The translations under genes and the position numbers were made by a program. The notes under the pieces are model-generated. The model did not search any database and was not told the origin of the DNA. It saw only the letters and a program-made list of their open reading frames with translations. Positions 52,353-62,481 of a DNA stretch of 64,000 nucleotides are shown here, piece after piece. This DNA is from Konateibacter massiliensis (GTDB lineage: Bacteria; Bacillota; Clostridia; Lachnospirales; Lachnospiraceae). Each line of letters starts with the position of its first letter. Position 1 is the first letter of the stretch. The stretch is from the NCBI RefSeq assembly GCF_900184995.1, contig NZ_LT860098.1, positions 501,001-565,000 on the forward strand, given 5' to 3'.

Positions 52353-54105
52353 TCTGTACCTCCGTCATCTTCGGAATGCGGATTGTAATACTTGTCCCCT
52401 CTCCAAGCACGCTTTCAATTAAAATCTCACAGCTTGGAAAAGCAATTTTTAATCGCTCCCATATATTCTTCAAGCCTATTCCATGTCCCTTCGGCTTAAT
52501 TGTAAAATCTCTTACCATCCTAAGCTCCTCTTCATCCATCCCCGGACCCGTATCCCTAACCTTCAATATAATTTCATTCTCTTCCTCGATTACTTTTATT
52601 ACTATATCGCAGCTTACCAGGGATTTCTCTACACCATGATAAATGGCATTCTCAATCAACGGCTGCAAAATCATACGCGGCACCTGATAGCCGGTAAATT
52701 CTCCCTCCGTTTCGATATGAAAGTTCGCCCGCTTCTGATAACGGAATTGCTGGATTGTGATATAGCTCTTTGCCATCTCAATTTCTTCCTCCACGGTGGC
52801 ATAAGACTCCTGCGCAAAGGATGCTCGAAGAAGCTTTCCAAGCTCCATAATCATTTTGCCTGCTTCCTGATTGCGCTCTGCCTTCACAAGCCAGTTTAGG
52901 GCATTTAATGTATTATACAGAAAATGCGGGTTAATCTGTGCCTGAAGCATCTTATATTTCGTATCCTTTATGAGCAGCTGCTTTGTATAATTCTCATGAA
53001 TTAACACATCAATCCGCTCAAGCATGACCAAGAACTCCTGTGAGAGCATACCGACCTCGTCCATTCGCTTCTCTGCCGGCAAAAGCTCTCTGGCGCTGTT
53101 AAAATCGCCGTTCTTCACCGTCTGCATTGATTCAGAGAGTCTTTTTAACGGACGGGTAATCGTGGCGGAAACCTTCTTCATAATGGCAACCATAAAAAAG
53201 AACATACACACAAACAATCCAAGCATTAGATAACGAACGAGCATCGTCTGTCCGAATATTTCGCTGTACGGGAAGTAGTTTACATAAATCCAGTTATTCT
53301 CGGCAGATTTCAAATAGCACATAAAATAGCGTTCACCCTGATACCGCACAATTTGATAGCCCTGATTCTGGTCAAACTCGGACATATCCGGCACTTCCTC
53401 GCCCTCGCTGTAAATAATCCCCTTATCAGAAAAGACAAAAAGCGTTGAGTTGACCGATTCCAAAGACTCCTTTTTCTTCTTTATCATTCCCGAAATATCA
53501 CTTGTGATAAACAGGGTACCAAGATAGTCAAAGCTTGCATTTTTCTTCTCAAGGATATCCCTGCCTGACACCAGATAAGGATAATCCTCAGTGGGAGCCT
53601 CTGCCACATAGCCGCCGCGCTTTTCCTCGAAGCCTTTCAAAAGCTCCTGATACGTCTCCTCCTCAATCGGTCCTCTGTCTGTTCCGGTCAGAAAGCTGAC
53701 ATTTTTTCGATCCACGTACATGATATTTTGGACAAGCGGATGAATGTTAATTTCGTCCAGAAAAATACTGCGAAGCTGGTGAAGATGATAATAGTACTCC
53801 TGTGAGAGATAGCGGGATCCTGCCGCCTCAGCCAGGTGCTCCTGCACCTCTGTATTCATCGCCAGCGTGTAGCTTAGATTCTCAATATCCTCCAATCCAT
53901 CATTTACCTCCTGTGTAAAAAAATCCAGCTCCTGCAAGGATTTTTCATACAGCTTCTTGTCATAAATATTTAAGCTGAGCTGCAGCGCAACAATGGAAAT
54001 AAAGCAGAATGCTCCTGCAAAAAGCAGGTACACTACCAGCATCTTATCCTGTAATTTTAAGTTTTCAAATCCGTGTTTTAAGCGTTTTATCATAGTCGTC
54101 ACCAC
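52345..54105 (-). CDS. Sensor histidine kinase (YesM-like)
   Basis: Membrane kinase of 586 residues: a helix at about 20-42, an extracellular sensor domain to about 285, a second helix (about 290-312), HAMP (about 315-370), the phospho-acceptor region MLQAQINPHFLYNTLNALNW and an ATPase domain ending in GHGIGLKNIWERL. The start is uncertain: GTG at 54105 or 54102 (CGGAG upstream) or ATG at 54093. It is the partner of the YesN-like regulator downstream. A hairpin at 54137-54176 lies in its leader. Confidence 0.92.
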   Translation of the reverse strand: MVTTMIKRLKHGFENLKLQDKMLVVYLLFAGAFCFISIVALQLSLNIYDKKLYEKSLQELDFFTQEVNDGLEDIENLSYTLAMNTEVQEHLAEAAGSRYLSQEYYYHLHQLRSIFLDEINIHPLVQNIMYVDRKNVSFLTGTDRGPIEEETYQELLKGFEEKRGGYVAEAPTEDYPYLVSGRDILEKKNASFDYLGTLFITSDISGMIKKKKESLESVNSTLFVFSDKGIIYSEGEEVPDMSEFDQNQGYQIVRYQGERYFMCYLKSAENNWIYVNYFPYSEIFGQTMLVRYLMLGLFVCMFFFMVAIMKKVSATITRPLKRLSESMQTVKNGDFNSARELLPAEKRMDEVGMLSQEFLVMLERIDVLIHENYTKQLLIKDTKYKMLQAQINPHFLYNTLNALNWLVKAERNQEAGKMIMELGKLLRASFAQESYATVEEEIEMAKSYITIQQFRYQKRANFHIETEGEFTGYQVPRMILQPLIENAIYHGVEKSLVSCDIVIKVIEEENEIILKVRDTGPGMDEEELRMVRDFTIKPKGHGIGLKNIWERLKIAFPSCEILIESVLGEGTSITIRIPKMTEVQNV

Positions 54106-54554
54106 ATCACTCCGTAATTATCCTTTTACTTTGCGAAAAGCAATGAGAATACATTTAAACTGTTTTCTCATTGCTTTTTTCTATTTCAATCTTTATATAA
54201 ATAGCTCTCATTAATGCTTTTCAAAAATTCCCACCCATTATATCATGTAGTATTGACATTCTATCACATCTTAAGGAATTTTTTAACCCCCCAGTTTTAA
54301 ATTTTTTAGAAAAAATAGTTGTATAATTCATTTTATTTTTTATTTAAAGTCGAATATTCATGATTTTATGCATAAAAAATTCTACATTTTGCTCTATTTT
54401 TCAGGCTTTTAGTCCTTTTTGCTCGTTTTATGTAAACCTTCTAATAACTCAAAATTTAATTATAAAAATTTAGTAAAATGTGTTAATTTTAATTTGAGTG
54501 TGATATAATGTATCTAACAATCATTATAATATTTCATCATAGGAGGGTAATTTT
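54106..54554. other. AT-rich divergent region before hppA
   Basis: 449 bases between the first YesM-like gene and hppA. It holds a hairpin, AAAAGCAATGAGAA...TTCTCATTGCTTTT at about 54137-54176, which could act as a terminator or leader hairpin in either direction. It also has a TATAAT (54504-54509) that may serve hppA, although no convincing -35 is present, and the hppA ribosome site AGGAGGG. Otherwise I see nothing in it. Confidence 0.6.
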
Positions 54555-56816
54555 ATGGCTAATTTTACTAATGCAACTACATTTGAGATAGTTGCAATCT
54601 GGTGCGTTCTTCTGATTTCCTTTTTAGGCCTAGGCTATGCAATGTTGCTTAGAAATCAAATTATGAAGTATGATAAGGGTACGGACAAAATGCAAGAGGT
54701 ATGGGGTTCCATCAAGTCTGGCGCTGATACCTACCTGAAAAGACAGTTAAAAAGCATTGTACCGCTTATTGTTATCCTTACTGCAGTATTATTTTTATCC
54801 GTTTATGTGGTTCCGCCTTCAGAAGAAGCTTTAGAGCGTTTCGCGGGCAGACCGGAGGGAACTGTCAAAATCATCATAGGACTTGGACGTGCCATCGCTT
54901 TCGTTATGGGTGCATGCTTCTCCCTAATGGTTGGTCAGTTCGGTATGAGAATGGCGGTTGAAGGTAATGTACGTGTTGCCTCGGCGTCAAGAAGAAGCTT
55001 TGGTGAAGCCCTTAAGATTGCATACAGAACGGGAACCATTACCGGTATGCTGACAGACGGTCTCGGACTTCTCGGAGGAACTTTGATATTTATGATATTT
55101 GGTGTTGCCGCACCGGACGCTTTGCTCGGTTTCGGATTTGGTGGTACACTTCTTGCTCTTTTCATGAGAGTTGGCGGTGGTATCTACACAAAAGCGGCTG
55201 ACGTAGGCGCAGACCTTGTAGGTAAAGTAGAAGCAGGCCTGCCGGAAGATGATGAAAGAAATGCTGCTGTTATTGCAGACTTAGTAGGTGACAACGTTGG
55301 TGACTGTGCCGGAATGGCAGCCGATATTTTCGAATCCTACGAGGTTACAATTGTATCCGGACTTATCCTTGGTCTGGCACTCATGCACCTTGACGGCGGA
55401 AACCTAAAATGGATTGTATTCCCGCTGTTAGTTAGAGGTATCGGTGTTCTCTCCTCTATCCTTGGTACATATTTAGTAAAAGGCTCTGATGATTTAAAGA
55501 GCGGCAACGCAATGGCTTCCATTAACAAAGGATTCCATGTATCTGCCATTATAAGCTTGGCTTCCTTCGCACTTCTCTCCCATTTCTACATGGCTGAGTG
55601 GAGACCTTTCTTATCAGTAGCAGTAGGTATCATCCTTGCTTTAGTATTAGATGAAATTACAAAATATTTTACAGATACACATTACAGACCTGTTAAGGAC
55701 ATTGCAGCTTCCTCCAAGACAGGCTCCGCAACACTTATTTTAAGAGGTATCGCAGAAGGTTATGACAGTGCAGTATGGCAGACAATCGTAATTGCTATTA
55801 CCATCCTCTCCTCTACCTTTATTTATGGTGATATGGGTGTAACATATGTTCTGTATGGTGTTGCCATGACAGGTATCGGTATGCTTACTCTTACCGGTAA
55901 CAACGTAGCGATGGACTCTTTTGGACCGATTGCCGATAATGCAAACGGTATTGGAGAGCTTTCCGGTCTTGACGATGATGCCAGAAAAATTATGGATCAC
56001 TTGGACGCTACCGGAAATACAACAAAAGCAATCACAAAGGGTGTAGCAATCGGCTCAGCCGTTATCGCTGCTGTTTCACTGTTTGGTTCCTACCTGACAG
56101 ATATCACAAAGATTCAGACTCAGATGGGCGCTACCGAAACTATTTTTGAAACCGGTATCCGTGTTTCCGAACCGATTGTATTTGTCGGCGTTTTAATCGG
56201 AGCGTGTATTCCTTGGCTCTTCTCCTCACTTATTATCAATGCTGTAACCCGTGCGGCAGCCAAGATTGTTGAGGAAGTCCGCAGACAGCTTAAAATACCT
56301 GGACTTATGGAGAAAAAAGTTAAACCGGATTATCAGCAGGCTGTTGATATTTGTACCGTTTCTGCACAGAGAGAATTGCTTCCTCTCGCTCTTATCGGTA
56401 TCTTAAGTCCGTTGATTGTAGGTATCTTACTCGGTGTTGAGGCACTCGGAGGCTTCCTTGCAGGTGTTATTGTTTCCGGTCAGCTCTTAGCGGTATTTAT
56501 GTCCAATGCCGGAGGTGCATGGGATAATGCCAAGAAGAGCATCGAAGACGGCATCTATGGCGGTAAAGGCTCTGAATCTCATAAGGCAGCCGTTGTAGGT
56601 GATACGGTTGGTGATCCTTTGAAGGATACCGCAGGACCTGCATTGAACCCGATGATTAAGGTTATCAACATGGTATCTCTTCTTGCAGCACCTGTTCTTG
56701 TACAGTACAGCGCTACAAGCTGGGGAATGATTGTTACCTTGCTGATTTCTGCTGTCGTAGTTGTTCTTGCAATTTTGTCTTCCAAGAGAGGCGGACTTTT
56801 TGTTAAAACGAATTAA
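54555..56816 (+). CDS. hppA: Membrane-bound proton-translocating pyrophosphatase, predicted K+-independent
   Basis: Integral membrane pump of 753 residues with about 16 helices that uses PPi hydrolysis to move H+ across the membrane. The PPi/Mg site is intact: [40 protein letters not shown] and, near the C-terminus, [20 protein letters not shown]. The motif GNTTKA (Lys where K+-dependent enzymes have Ala) and DCAGMAAD are features of the K+-independent H+-pumping class. AGGAGGG precedes the ATG. It is transcribed alone. Confidence 0.95.
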   Translation: MANFTNATTFEIVAIWCVLLISFLGLGYAMLLRNQIMKYDKGTDKMQEVWGSIKSGADTYLKRQLKSIVPLIVILTAVLFLSVYVVPPSEEALERFAGRPEGTVKIIIGLGRAIAFVMGACFSLMVGQFGMRMAVEGNVRVASASRRSFGEALKIAYRTGTITGMLTDGLGLLGGTLIFMIFGVAAPDALLGFGFGGTLLALFMRVGGGIYTKAADVGADLVGKVEAGLPEDDERNAAVIADLVGDNVGDCAGMAADIFESYEVTIVSGLILGLALMHLDGGNLKWIVFPLLVRGIGVLSSILGTYLVKGSDDLKSGNAMASINKGFHVSAIISLASFALLSHFYMAEWRPFLSVAVGIILALVLDEITKYFTDTHYRPVKDIAASSKTGSATLILRGIAEGYDSAVWQTIVIAITILSSTFIYGDMGVTYVLYGVAMTGIGMLTLTGNNVAMDSFGPIADNANGIGELSGLDDDARKIMDHLDATGNTTKAITKGVAIGSAVIAAVSLFGSYLTDITKIQTQMGATETIFETGIRVSEPIVFVGVLIGACIPWLFSSLIINAVTRAAAKIVEEVRRQLKIPGLMEKKVKPDYQQAVDICTVSAQRELLPLALIGILSPLIVGILLGVEALGGFLAGVIVSGQLLAVFMSNAGGAWDNAKKSIEDGIYGGKGSESHKAAVVGDTVGDPLKDTAGPALNPMIKVINMVSLLAAPVLVQYSATSWGMIVTLLISAVVVVLAILSSKRGGLFVKTN

Positions 56817-56842
56817 TGATTGTTGATAGGTGGTTATAATAT

Positions 56843-56870
56843 AAGAGGAAGCTGCTCGCAGCTTCCTCTT
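56843..56870 (+). terminator. Hairpin after hppA
   Basis: AAGAGGAAGCTG (56843-56854) and CAGCTTCCTCTT (56859-56870) pair perfectly with a 4-base loop, between the convergent hppA and YesN-like genes. The T-run is short. Confidence 0.75.
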
Positions 56871-56892
56871 ACTATGGATTTAAAGCCTATTT

Positions 56893-58461
56893 TTATCCCA
56901 GCTTCTTTTTATACTCACTAGGCTTCACTCCGACAATCCTCTCAAACACCTTATTAAAATGGTTGATATCCACATAGCCGACCAACTCACATATTTCATA
57001 AATCTTTAAGTCAGTCTCCTCCAAAAGTTTTTTTGCCCTGCCAACTCTCAAGCCAATCAAATAAGTCTGATAGTTTTCCCCTGTCTTTTTTTTGAATAGC
57101 TGGCTGAAATAATAAGGATTAATAAAGAATAACTCTGAAATCTCGTTCAGACTTATATTTTTGTTAAAGTTCTTATTCATATATTCCTTAGCTTCCTCAA
57201 CCACATCCCTTTTTTCCGGCACACTGTTTTTTAACATCAACTCATTCATACTCTTTAACATATTAAAAATCCAGTTTTTTAGCTGTGTGGTCGTTTGGAA
57301 TTTCTCGATACTTTCCAGTGAGAAAATATTTTTTCCTAAATATTCATTCAACTGTATCTGCATAAAAGACATTTTTCGAATTCCAAGCAGAATTAAATTA
57401 AGGCTGATTCTTTGGAGATCCGTCGGCGATAAATCCCTTTCCTTTTCAAGCTTTCGAAAAATATCTTCGACAACCAGTTTATATCCCTTATCGTCCATAT
57501 TATCGACACAGCTCTCAAATTTTTTGATATCCTCCTCCGCAACCGATTTGGGCTTTGAATCTATATCACAAATTTGTTCATAGGTGATAACACAATTTAA
57601 GCCCTTAATAATTTTATAATTCAAGGCACACCGTGCCTCCTTAAAAGAAGCTCTGATCTCTTCCGCTCTGCGATACATCATGCCGGTTCCGATGTTGACT
57701 GAAATTCCCAGCTTTTCAGAAAGCGCCCTCCTTAATTTTGCCATTGACTCGTAAAAGCCCTGCTCCTCCTTGTCAAATGCGGCTATTATGACCGCCGAAT
57801 CCTCCGTATCAGAAATCACAATACTTTCTTTGTAAGAGCTTAAATGCTGTGTGGACAGCTCCTTTACCTCTTCCAAAAACAACCCTCTTTCTTTGTTTAA
57901 ATTGTCTCGATTCCTTTCCACAATTGCGCATACATACCATTTACACGCCGTAGAAAAGCCTAAGCTTTGCAGATCTCTTCGGATTGTTTCCGGTGTCCCT
58001 TCCGTTCCTTCCAAAATATCGCGCAGGGCATATTTCCGAATTGTGTGCTCCATTTTTTGGTCCTGTTCCTGCTTTTCCTTCTCATTCTGCACCAAATTGC
58101 ACGTATTTGTCAGCACTGTGCACAACTCCTCTTCCTCCACAGGCTTTGTAATATACTCCTCCACTCCAAGGCCGATAGCTGTTCTGGCATATTGAAACTC
58201 TGCATATCCACTCAAAATGATAAACCTTGCGCAAAGTCCCGCTTCCTTTAATCGGCGAAGCATGTCAAGTCCGTCTGACTCCGGCATCTGGATATCAGTC
58301 AGAATAATATCAGGTTTTAAGGAAAGTGCCTTCTCATATCCCTCATTTCCGTCAAATGCCAGAGCCACCACCTGACAGTCCGGCATAAGCCGTTCAATCA
58401 GGAAACTGATTCCTTCTGCAATGCTTGGCTCATCATCTACTACCAATACCCGGTAAATCAT
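56893..58461 (-). CDS. Response regulator, AraC type (YesN-like)
   Basis: Regulator of 522 residues: a receiver domain (1-120, phospho-Asp in DIILTDIQMP), a linker resembling a degenerate cyclase fold (about 150-290), and a C-terminal AraC domain (about 415-520, NISLNEISELFFINPYYFSQ and IYEICELVGYVDINHFNKVF). The ATG at 58461 overlaps the kinase stop by 4 bases. It is likely the activator of the LplBC/GH43 genes located upstream. Confidence 0.93.
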   Translation of the reverse strand: MIYRVLVVDDEPSIAEGISFLIERLMPDCQVVALAFDGNEGYEKALSLKPDIILTDIQMPESDGLDMLRRLKEAGLCARFIILSGYAEFQYARTAIGLGVEEYITKPVEEEELCTVLTNTCNLVQNEKEKQEQDQKMEHTIRKYALRDILEGTEGTPETIRRDLQSLGFSTACKWYVCAIVERNRDNLNKERGLFLEEVKELSTQHLSSYKESIVISDTEDSAVIIAAFDKEEQGFYESMAKLRRALSEKLGISVNIGTGMMYRRAEEIRASFKEARCALNYKIIKGLNCVITYEQICDIDSKPKSVAEEDIKKFESCVDNMDDKGYKLVVEDIFRKLEKERDLSPTDLQRISLNLILLGIRKMSFMQIQLNEYLGKNIFSLESIEKFQTTTQLKNWIFNMLKSMNELMLKNSVPEKRDVVEEAKEYMNKNFNKNISLNEISELFFINPYYFSQLFKKKTGENYQTYLIGLRVGRAKKLLEETDLKIYEICELVGYVDINHFNKVFERIVGVKPSEYKKKLG

Positions 58462-60287
58462 AGGTTCTCCTCCTTTGAGCCCTGCTCTCTCACGGCAGGA
58501 ATACAAATTTCTACAACAGTCCCATCTTCCCCACTTTTTACTACCTTTAAATAATAGTCATCCCCATAATACAGCTTGATTCGTTCCGCTATATTTTTTA
58601 ATCCAATTCCCGCCTTTTTCCCCTCGTCCTTCTCTTCAAGCTTAAGCTTATCAACTTCTGCCATGAAAAGAAGAGCGTTTATCTTCTCCATTCGTTCAGG
58701 CGGCATTCCTTTTCCGTTATCACATATTTGAATGGCAACAGCATTTTCGTTTAAAAGCTCTCCTGTCACCACAATATGCAGCGCAATCCCCCGTCCTCTT
58801 AGTCCGTGCTTGATGCTGTTTTCAATAATAGGCTGGAGCACCATCGAAATAACAGGAACATCCTGTATCTTTTCATCAAGCTTCACCTCAAGGGAAAAGA
58901 GATTTTGAAAACGCATATTTTGAAGCTTTATATAATTTTGCGCATACTCTAGTTCATCGCTTATTTTGTGTGGCATTGTACTGTCACTAAGTGTCGTTCG
59001 AAACATTTTTGCCAATATCTTAATCATATCCGCTACCTCATCTGCCCCATTCACAAGTGCCTTCATGCGGATTGATTCCAGCGTATTGTAGAGCATATGA
59101 GGGTTAATCTGCGTTTTCAGGGCAAGATATCTTGCATTCTTTTGCTTGATTTCAGCGATATAGACATCCTCTATCAATGCTTTAATGCGAAGCACCATGC
59201 GATTATAGCTGTTTACCAAACTTCCGATTTCATCATCCGATTCCTTTTGCAGAAGCTCCTTGTATTCTCCTTCTTCTACTTGTCCCATACGCTTTTGCAG
59301 CCTTCCAATCGGCTTTGTAATCATTTTGCTGAAAAAAGAGGATATGATAATGATAACGACCATGCAGCCAAGCACCGCAAAGCCCGTTACATACCCAATC
59401 CTATTGATTTTAAAAAGCAGGCTGCTCTTTGGTATGACTACGTTTACCTTTAAGTCTCCCTGTTTTGTCTCATTTGATAAGATTAGATAGTCCTTCTCCT
59501 GCTTATTATCCAAAAGAGGTGTGTTTTCTGCTTTTGCCTCCTCCCATGTAATTCTGCCGCTTGCCACATCTGAATCATATAAAATTCCATAGTTGGAATC
59601 CGTAATGCTTATCTTTATATTGTACTGGTTCCTTGTAAGTAAAAATTCATCGCTTAGCTCAATCAATCCTGCCGGTTCCAAATCAAGCAGCAGCACCCCT
59701 GCGTAAGAGCCGCTGTAATCCAAAATTTTTCTTCCCACTGTAAAAACAATTCCATCCTGATTTCTATCACAGTAGGAGCGGTCATGCACCGCTGTTATAA
59801 CCAGATTTTCTTTTGATGCCACAATGTCCTGAAGCCATTTTTGCTCCTTTAAAATTTCCTTTGATATAAAAGTTCCCTCATTGTTAAATTGGTAAAACTG
59901 ATCTTCACTTGTCAAAAAACAAATATTTTCAATTTCCGGCTTCAACGTCGTAAGGCGCATCATAATTTTTCGTAAATCCAACTGATAATTGACTCTCTCC
60001 ATTACGGTCGCCTCATTGTTATTATCAAGCTTATAAATAATATCGTTATCCACCAAAACTGTCTTCGTAACCCTGTCATATTCCTCGATAAAATCATCTA
60101 TATTCATCACAATCTGCGAACTGAACGCCGAGGCAAGCTCAAGAGAGGTCTCCTGCAAATTTTTTACTGAAACCCCATAGATAATCAAGCATGCCCCCAT
60201 AAGCGGAATGACGCATGCGAGCAGATAACTGATAATCAGCTTTTTTCTAAGCTTCATATTTTTAAAATTTTCTATAATCTTACGCAT
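58458..60287 (-). CDS. Sensor histidine kinase (YesM-like)
   Basis: Membrane kinase of 609 residues: helices at about 17-40 and 300-322 flank an extracellular dCache-like sensor. HAMP (about 325-378), the phospho-acceptor ALKTQINPHMLYNTLESIRM and an ATPase domain with KAGIGLKNIAERI follow. It pairs with the overlapping YesN-like gene. It follows the LplC gene by 193 bases, a gap with a hairpin at 60343-60374 that may separate the two transcripts. Confidence 0.92.
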   Translation of the reverse strand: MRKIIENFKNMKLRKKLIISYLLACVIPLMGACLIIYGVSVKNLQETSLELASAFSSQIVMNIDDFIEEYDRVTKTVLVDNDIIYKLDNNNEATVMERVNYQLDLRKIMMRLTTLKPEIENICFLTSEDQFYQFNNEGTFISKEILKEQKWLQDIVASKENLVITAVHDRSYCDRNQDGIVFTVGRKILDYSGSYAGVLLLDLEPAGLIELSDEFLLTRNQYNIKISITDSNYGILYDSDVASGRITWEEAKAENTPLLDNKQEKDYLILSNETKQGDLKVNVVIPKSSLLFKINRIGYVTGFAVLGCMVVIIIISSFFSKMITKPIGRLQKRMGQVEEGEYKELLQKESDDEIGSLVNSYNRMVLRIKALIEDVYIAEIKQKNARYLALKTQINPHMLYNTLESIRMKALVNGADEVADMIKILAKMFRTTLSDSTMPHKISDELEYAQNYIKLQNMRFQNLFSLEVKLDEKIQDVPVISMVLQPIIENSIKHGLRGRGIALHIVVTGELLNENAVAIQICDNGKGMPPERMEKINALLFMAEVDKLKLEEKDEGKKAGIGLKNIAERIKLYYGDDYYLKVVKSGEDGTVVEICIPAVREQGSKEENL

Positions 60288-60342
60288 TATTTTCCCTCGC
60301 CACTGTAAATGTTTCTATGATTAATCCTATGACATTAACCCA

Positions 60343-60374
60343 AAGAGACTAGTTATTATGTTAACCAGTCTCTT
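60343..60374 (-). terminator. Hairpin between LplC and kinase genes
   Basis: AAGAGACTAGTT (60343-60354) pairs with AACCAGTCTCTT (60363-60374) with one G-T pair. It lies 106 bases past the permease stop. The T-tract is weak, so terminator function is moderate. Confidence 0.5.
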
Positions 60375-60480
60375 GTTGTTCTTAAGCCATATTTTGTGTG
60401 TTTTTTCAAGCCTTTATTACTTTATTTGAGCATATCATTTTTCTACAGCCGCGTCAAACCTTTCAAGCTGCCGCCTGCCA

Positions 60481-61353
60481 TCAACCTTTTACCGAGCCAA
60501 GCATTGCGCCCTGTGCAAAGTACTTTTGAAGCCACGGATAAACCGCAATAATCGGAATAATCGCAAACACCACTGTCGCCGCACTCAGCGTGGCTTCTGT
60601 GTAGTTTACATTTGCCACCAAGGATACATTGGCAATTTCGCTGCCTCCGCCGATTAACTGACGTATTTTTAGCTGAAGCGGAAATAACTTGGTATCCTGA
60701 ATAAACATCAGCGGGTGCTGGAACTGATTCCAGATGGTTACCGCATAGAACAAGCCTACCGTTGTCAATACCGCTTTGGAGGACGGAAGAATTATTTTAT
60801 ACAGCATTTTGAAATAGCCGCAGCCATCAATTTTGGCTGCCTCCTCAACCTCCGCCGGAAATGCTTTAAAGAATGTTCGCATAATTGCTAAGTTATAAGC
60901 TGTCAAAATGTGGGGAAGAACCAATACCAACGGATTGTTAAACAATCCCATTCCCTTTACTGTCAAAAAGTACGGCACAATCGGTGCCTTAAAAATCATA
61001 GTGATAATGACAAAGAGCATAAGCAATCGTCCCATCTTAAATTCTGTTTTTGAGAGCGGATATGCCATCAGTGATGTCACGGTGAGAGCTAGCGCTGTGC
61101 CGACTCCGGTAGCGGCAAACGTAATAAAAAATGCTCTCCACAATCCGTTATCTGTCAGGATATATTTCCATGATTCCAGTGTAAAGCCAACTGGAAGCAA
61201 ATTAACAATGTTCATATCTGCTGCAGCCTTGGAACTAAACGACATTGCAACAACACTAATCAGCGGTACAAGGGCGATAAAACCGAGTATAAGCAGGAAG
61301 AACGTGATTACATTTCTAAATATTTGGTCTTTTACGGATTCTTTCATTACCAC
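60481..61353 (-). CDS. Carbohydrate ABC transporter permease (LplC-like)
   Basis: Permease of 290 residues with six helices, the EAA loop in EVEEAAKIDGCGYFKMLYKI and the end KYFAQGAMLGSVKG, typical of the LplC/YtcP branch that imports oligosaccharides. It overlaps the LplB-like gene by 7 bases. The binding-protein gene that normally completes this set (LplA) is not found between here and the window edge. Confidence 0.93.
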   Translation of the reverse strand: MVMKESVKDQIFRNVITFFLLILGFIALVPLISVVAMSFSSKAAADMNIVNLLPVGFTLESWKYILTDNGLWRAFFITFAATGVGTALALTVTSLMAYPLSKTEFKMGRLLMLFVIITMIFKAPIVPYFLTVKGMGLFNNPLVLVLPHILTAYNLAIMRTFFKAFPAEVEEAAKIDGCGYFKMLYKIILPSSKAVLTTVGLFYAVTIWNQFQHPLMFIQDTKLFPLQLKIRQLIGGGSEIANVSLVANVNYTEATLSAATVVFAIIPIIAVYPWLQKYFAQGAMLGSVKG

Positions 61354-62297
61354 AGTCCTCCATCATCTGAAAATTTATTTGCCAGCTTATTAAACGTCAT
61401 TACAAGGATAAGACCAATGACCGACTGGAATAATCCCACTGCGGTCGTAAAGCTGTATTGTGCTTTCTGGATACCGACGCGATAAACATAGGTATCGAAA
61501 ATATCTCCCACGCTATATGTCATCGGTGTTATCAGGTTGAATACCTGATCAAAGCCAAGCTCCAGGAAGCTTCCGATATTCAAAAGGAACAGCGTCAAAA
61601 TAGTAGGTATCAAAAGCGGGAATGTAATATACTTAATTCTGCTCCATCTGGAAGCTCCGTCAATGGCAGCCGACTCGTAGAGAGACGGATCGATTCCGCT
61701 GATTGCCGCCAGATATACAACCGTTCCCCAGCCTGCTTCCTTCCAAATGGAGGAGATTACATAAATAGGGCGAAACCATGTTTCTTTTTGCATCGCCAAC
61801 ACGGTGTCCATTCCAAGAGCATTGCGGGCATTGTTAAAAAGTCCTCCGACTCCGAACAAATCAAAAATTAAGCCGCCCACAATAACCCATGAGAGAAAAT
61901 AAGGGATATAGATGGAAGTCTGGATAACCTTTTTTACCTTTATATTCTTTACCTCATTTAACATTAAGGTCAACACAACCGGTATCGGGAAAATCAACAC
62001 GGTTTTCAGCAAACCAAGCAGTAACGTATTTGTAAAAATCCTCTGAAAATCTGAGTATGTAAAAAGTGTCTTAAAATGCTTTAAGCCTACCCATTCACTG
62101 CTTAAAATTCCTTTAAAAACTGAATAGTCCTGAAAAGCGATAACGCTTCCAAGCATTGGTACATACTTAAACAGGATAAAGAACACCACTCCGGGCAATA
62201 CCATAATATAATAAGGCCAGTATTTCTTTATATTGTGCACTAAGCTCGTTTTACTCTTTGGCAACGGCATAGTGACTGCCGTATTTTTTTTTGACAT
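61347..62297 (-). CDS. Carbohydrate ABC transporter permease (LplB-like)
   Basis: Permease of 316 residues with the N-terminal cytoplasmic stretch and six helices typical of LplB/YtdA. YYIMVLPGVVFFILFKYVPM is the first helix and SLYESAAIDGASRWSRIKYI the EAA loop. It is transcribed after the GH43 gene, from which it is separated by 184 bases with a terminator, and overlaps LplC. Confidence 0.93.
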   Translation of the reverse strand: MSKKNTAVTMPLPKSKTSLVHNIKKYWPYYIMVLPGVVFFILFKYVPMLGSVIAFQDYSVFKGILSSEWVGLKHFKTLFTYSDFQRIFTNTLLLGLLKTVLIFPIPVVLTLMLNEVKNIKVKKVIQTSIYIPYFLSWVIVGGLIFDLFGVGGLFNNARNALGMDTVLAMQKETWFRPIYVISSIWKEAGWGTVVYLAAISGIDPSLYESAAIDGASRWSRIKYITFPLLIPTILTLFLLNIGSFLELGFDQVFNLITPMTYSVGDIFDTYVYRVGIQKAQYSFTTAVGLFQSVIGLILVMTFNKLANKFSDDGGLW

Positions 62298-62437
62298 CTG
62301 ACAAACCTCCTAAATTTATTTTTTCTTCTTCCTAAATGCCTTTTCTTTATTATCTAATATTGAAAGAGGCATCACAACGGGCTAATTTTATATTTTTCTA
62401 TGCCTATTTTAAGAAGTGAAATTGTTTTTTATAATTA

Positions 62438-62473
62438 AGGGGGCAATCCGGTGCTGTACACCTTTTGCCCCCT
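62438..62473 (-). terminator. Terminator after the GH43 gene
   Basis: AGGGGGCAA (62438-62446) pairs with TTGCCCCCT (62465-62473), with an inner GGTG/CACC stem. The minus strand continues into TTAATTATAAAAAAC. It lies directly after the GH43 stop. Confidence 0.78.
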
Positions 62474-62481
62474 ACAATCAT

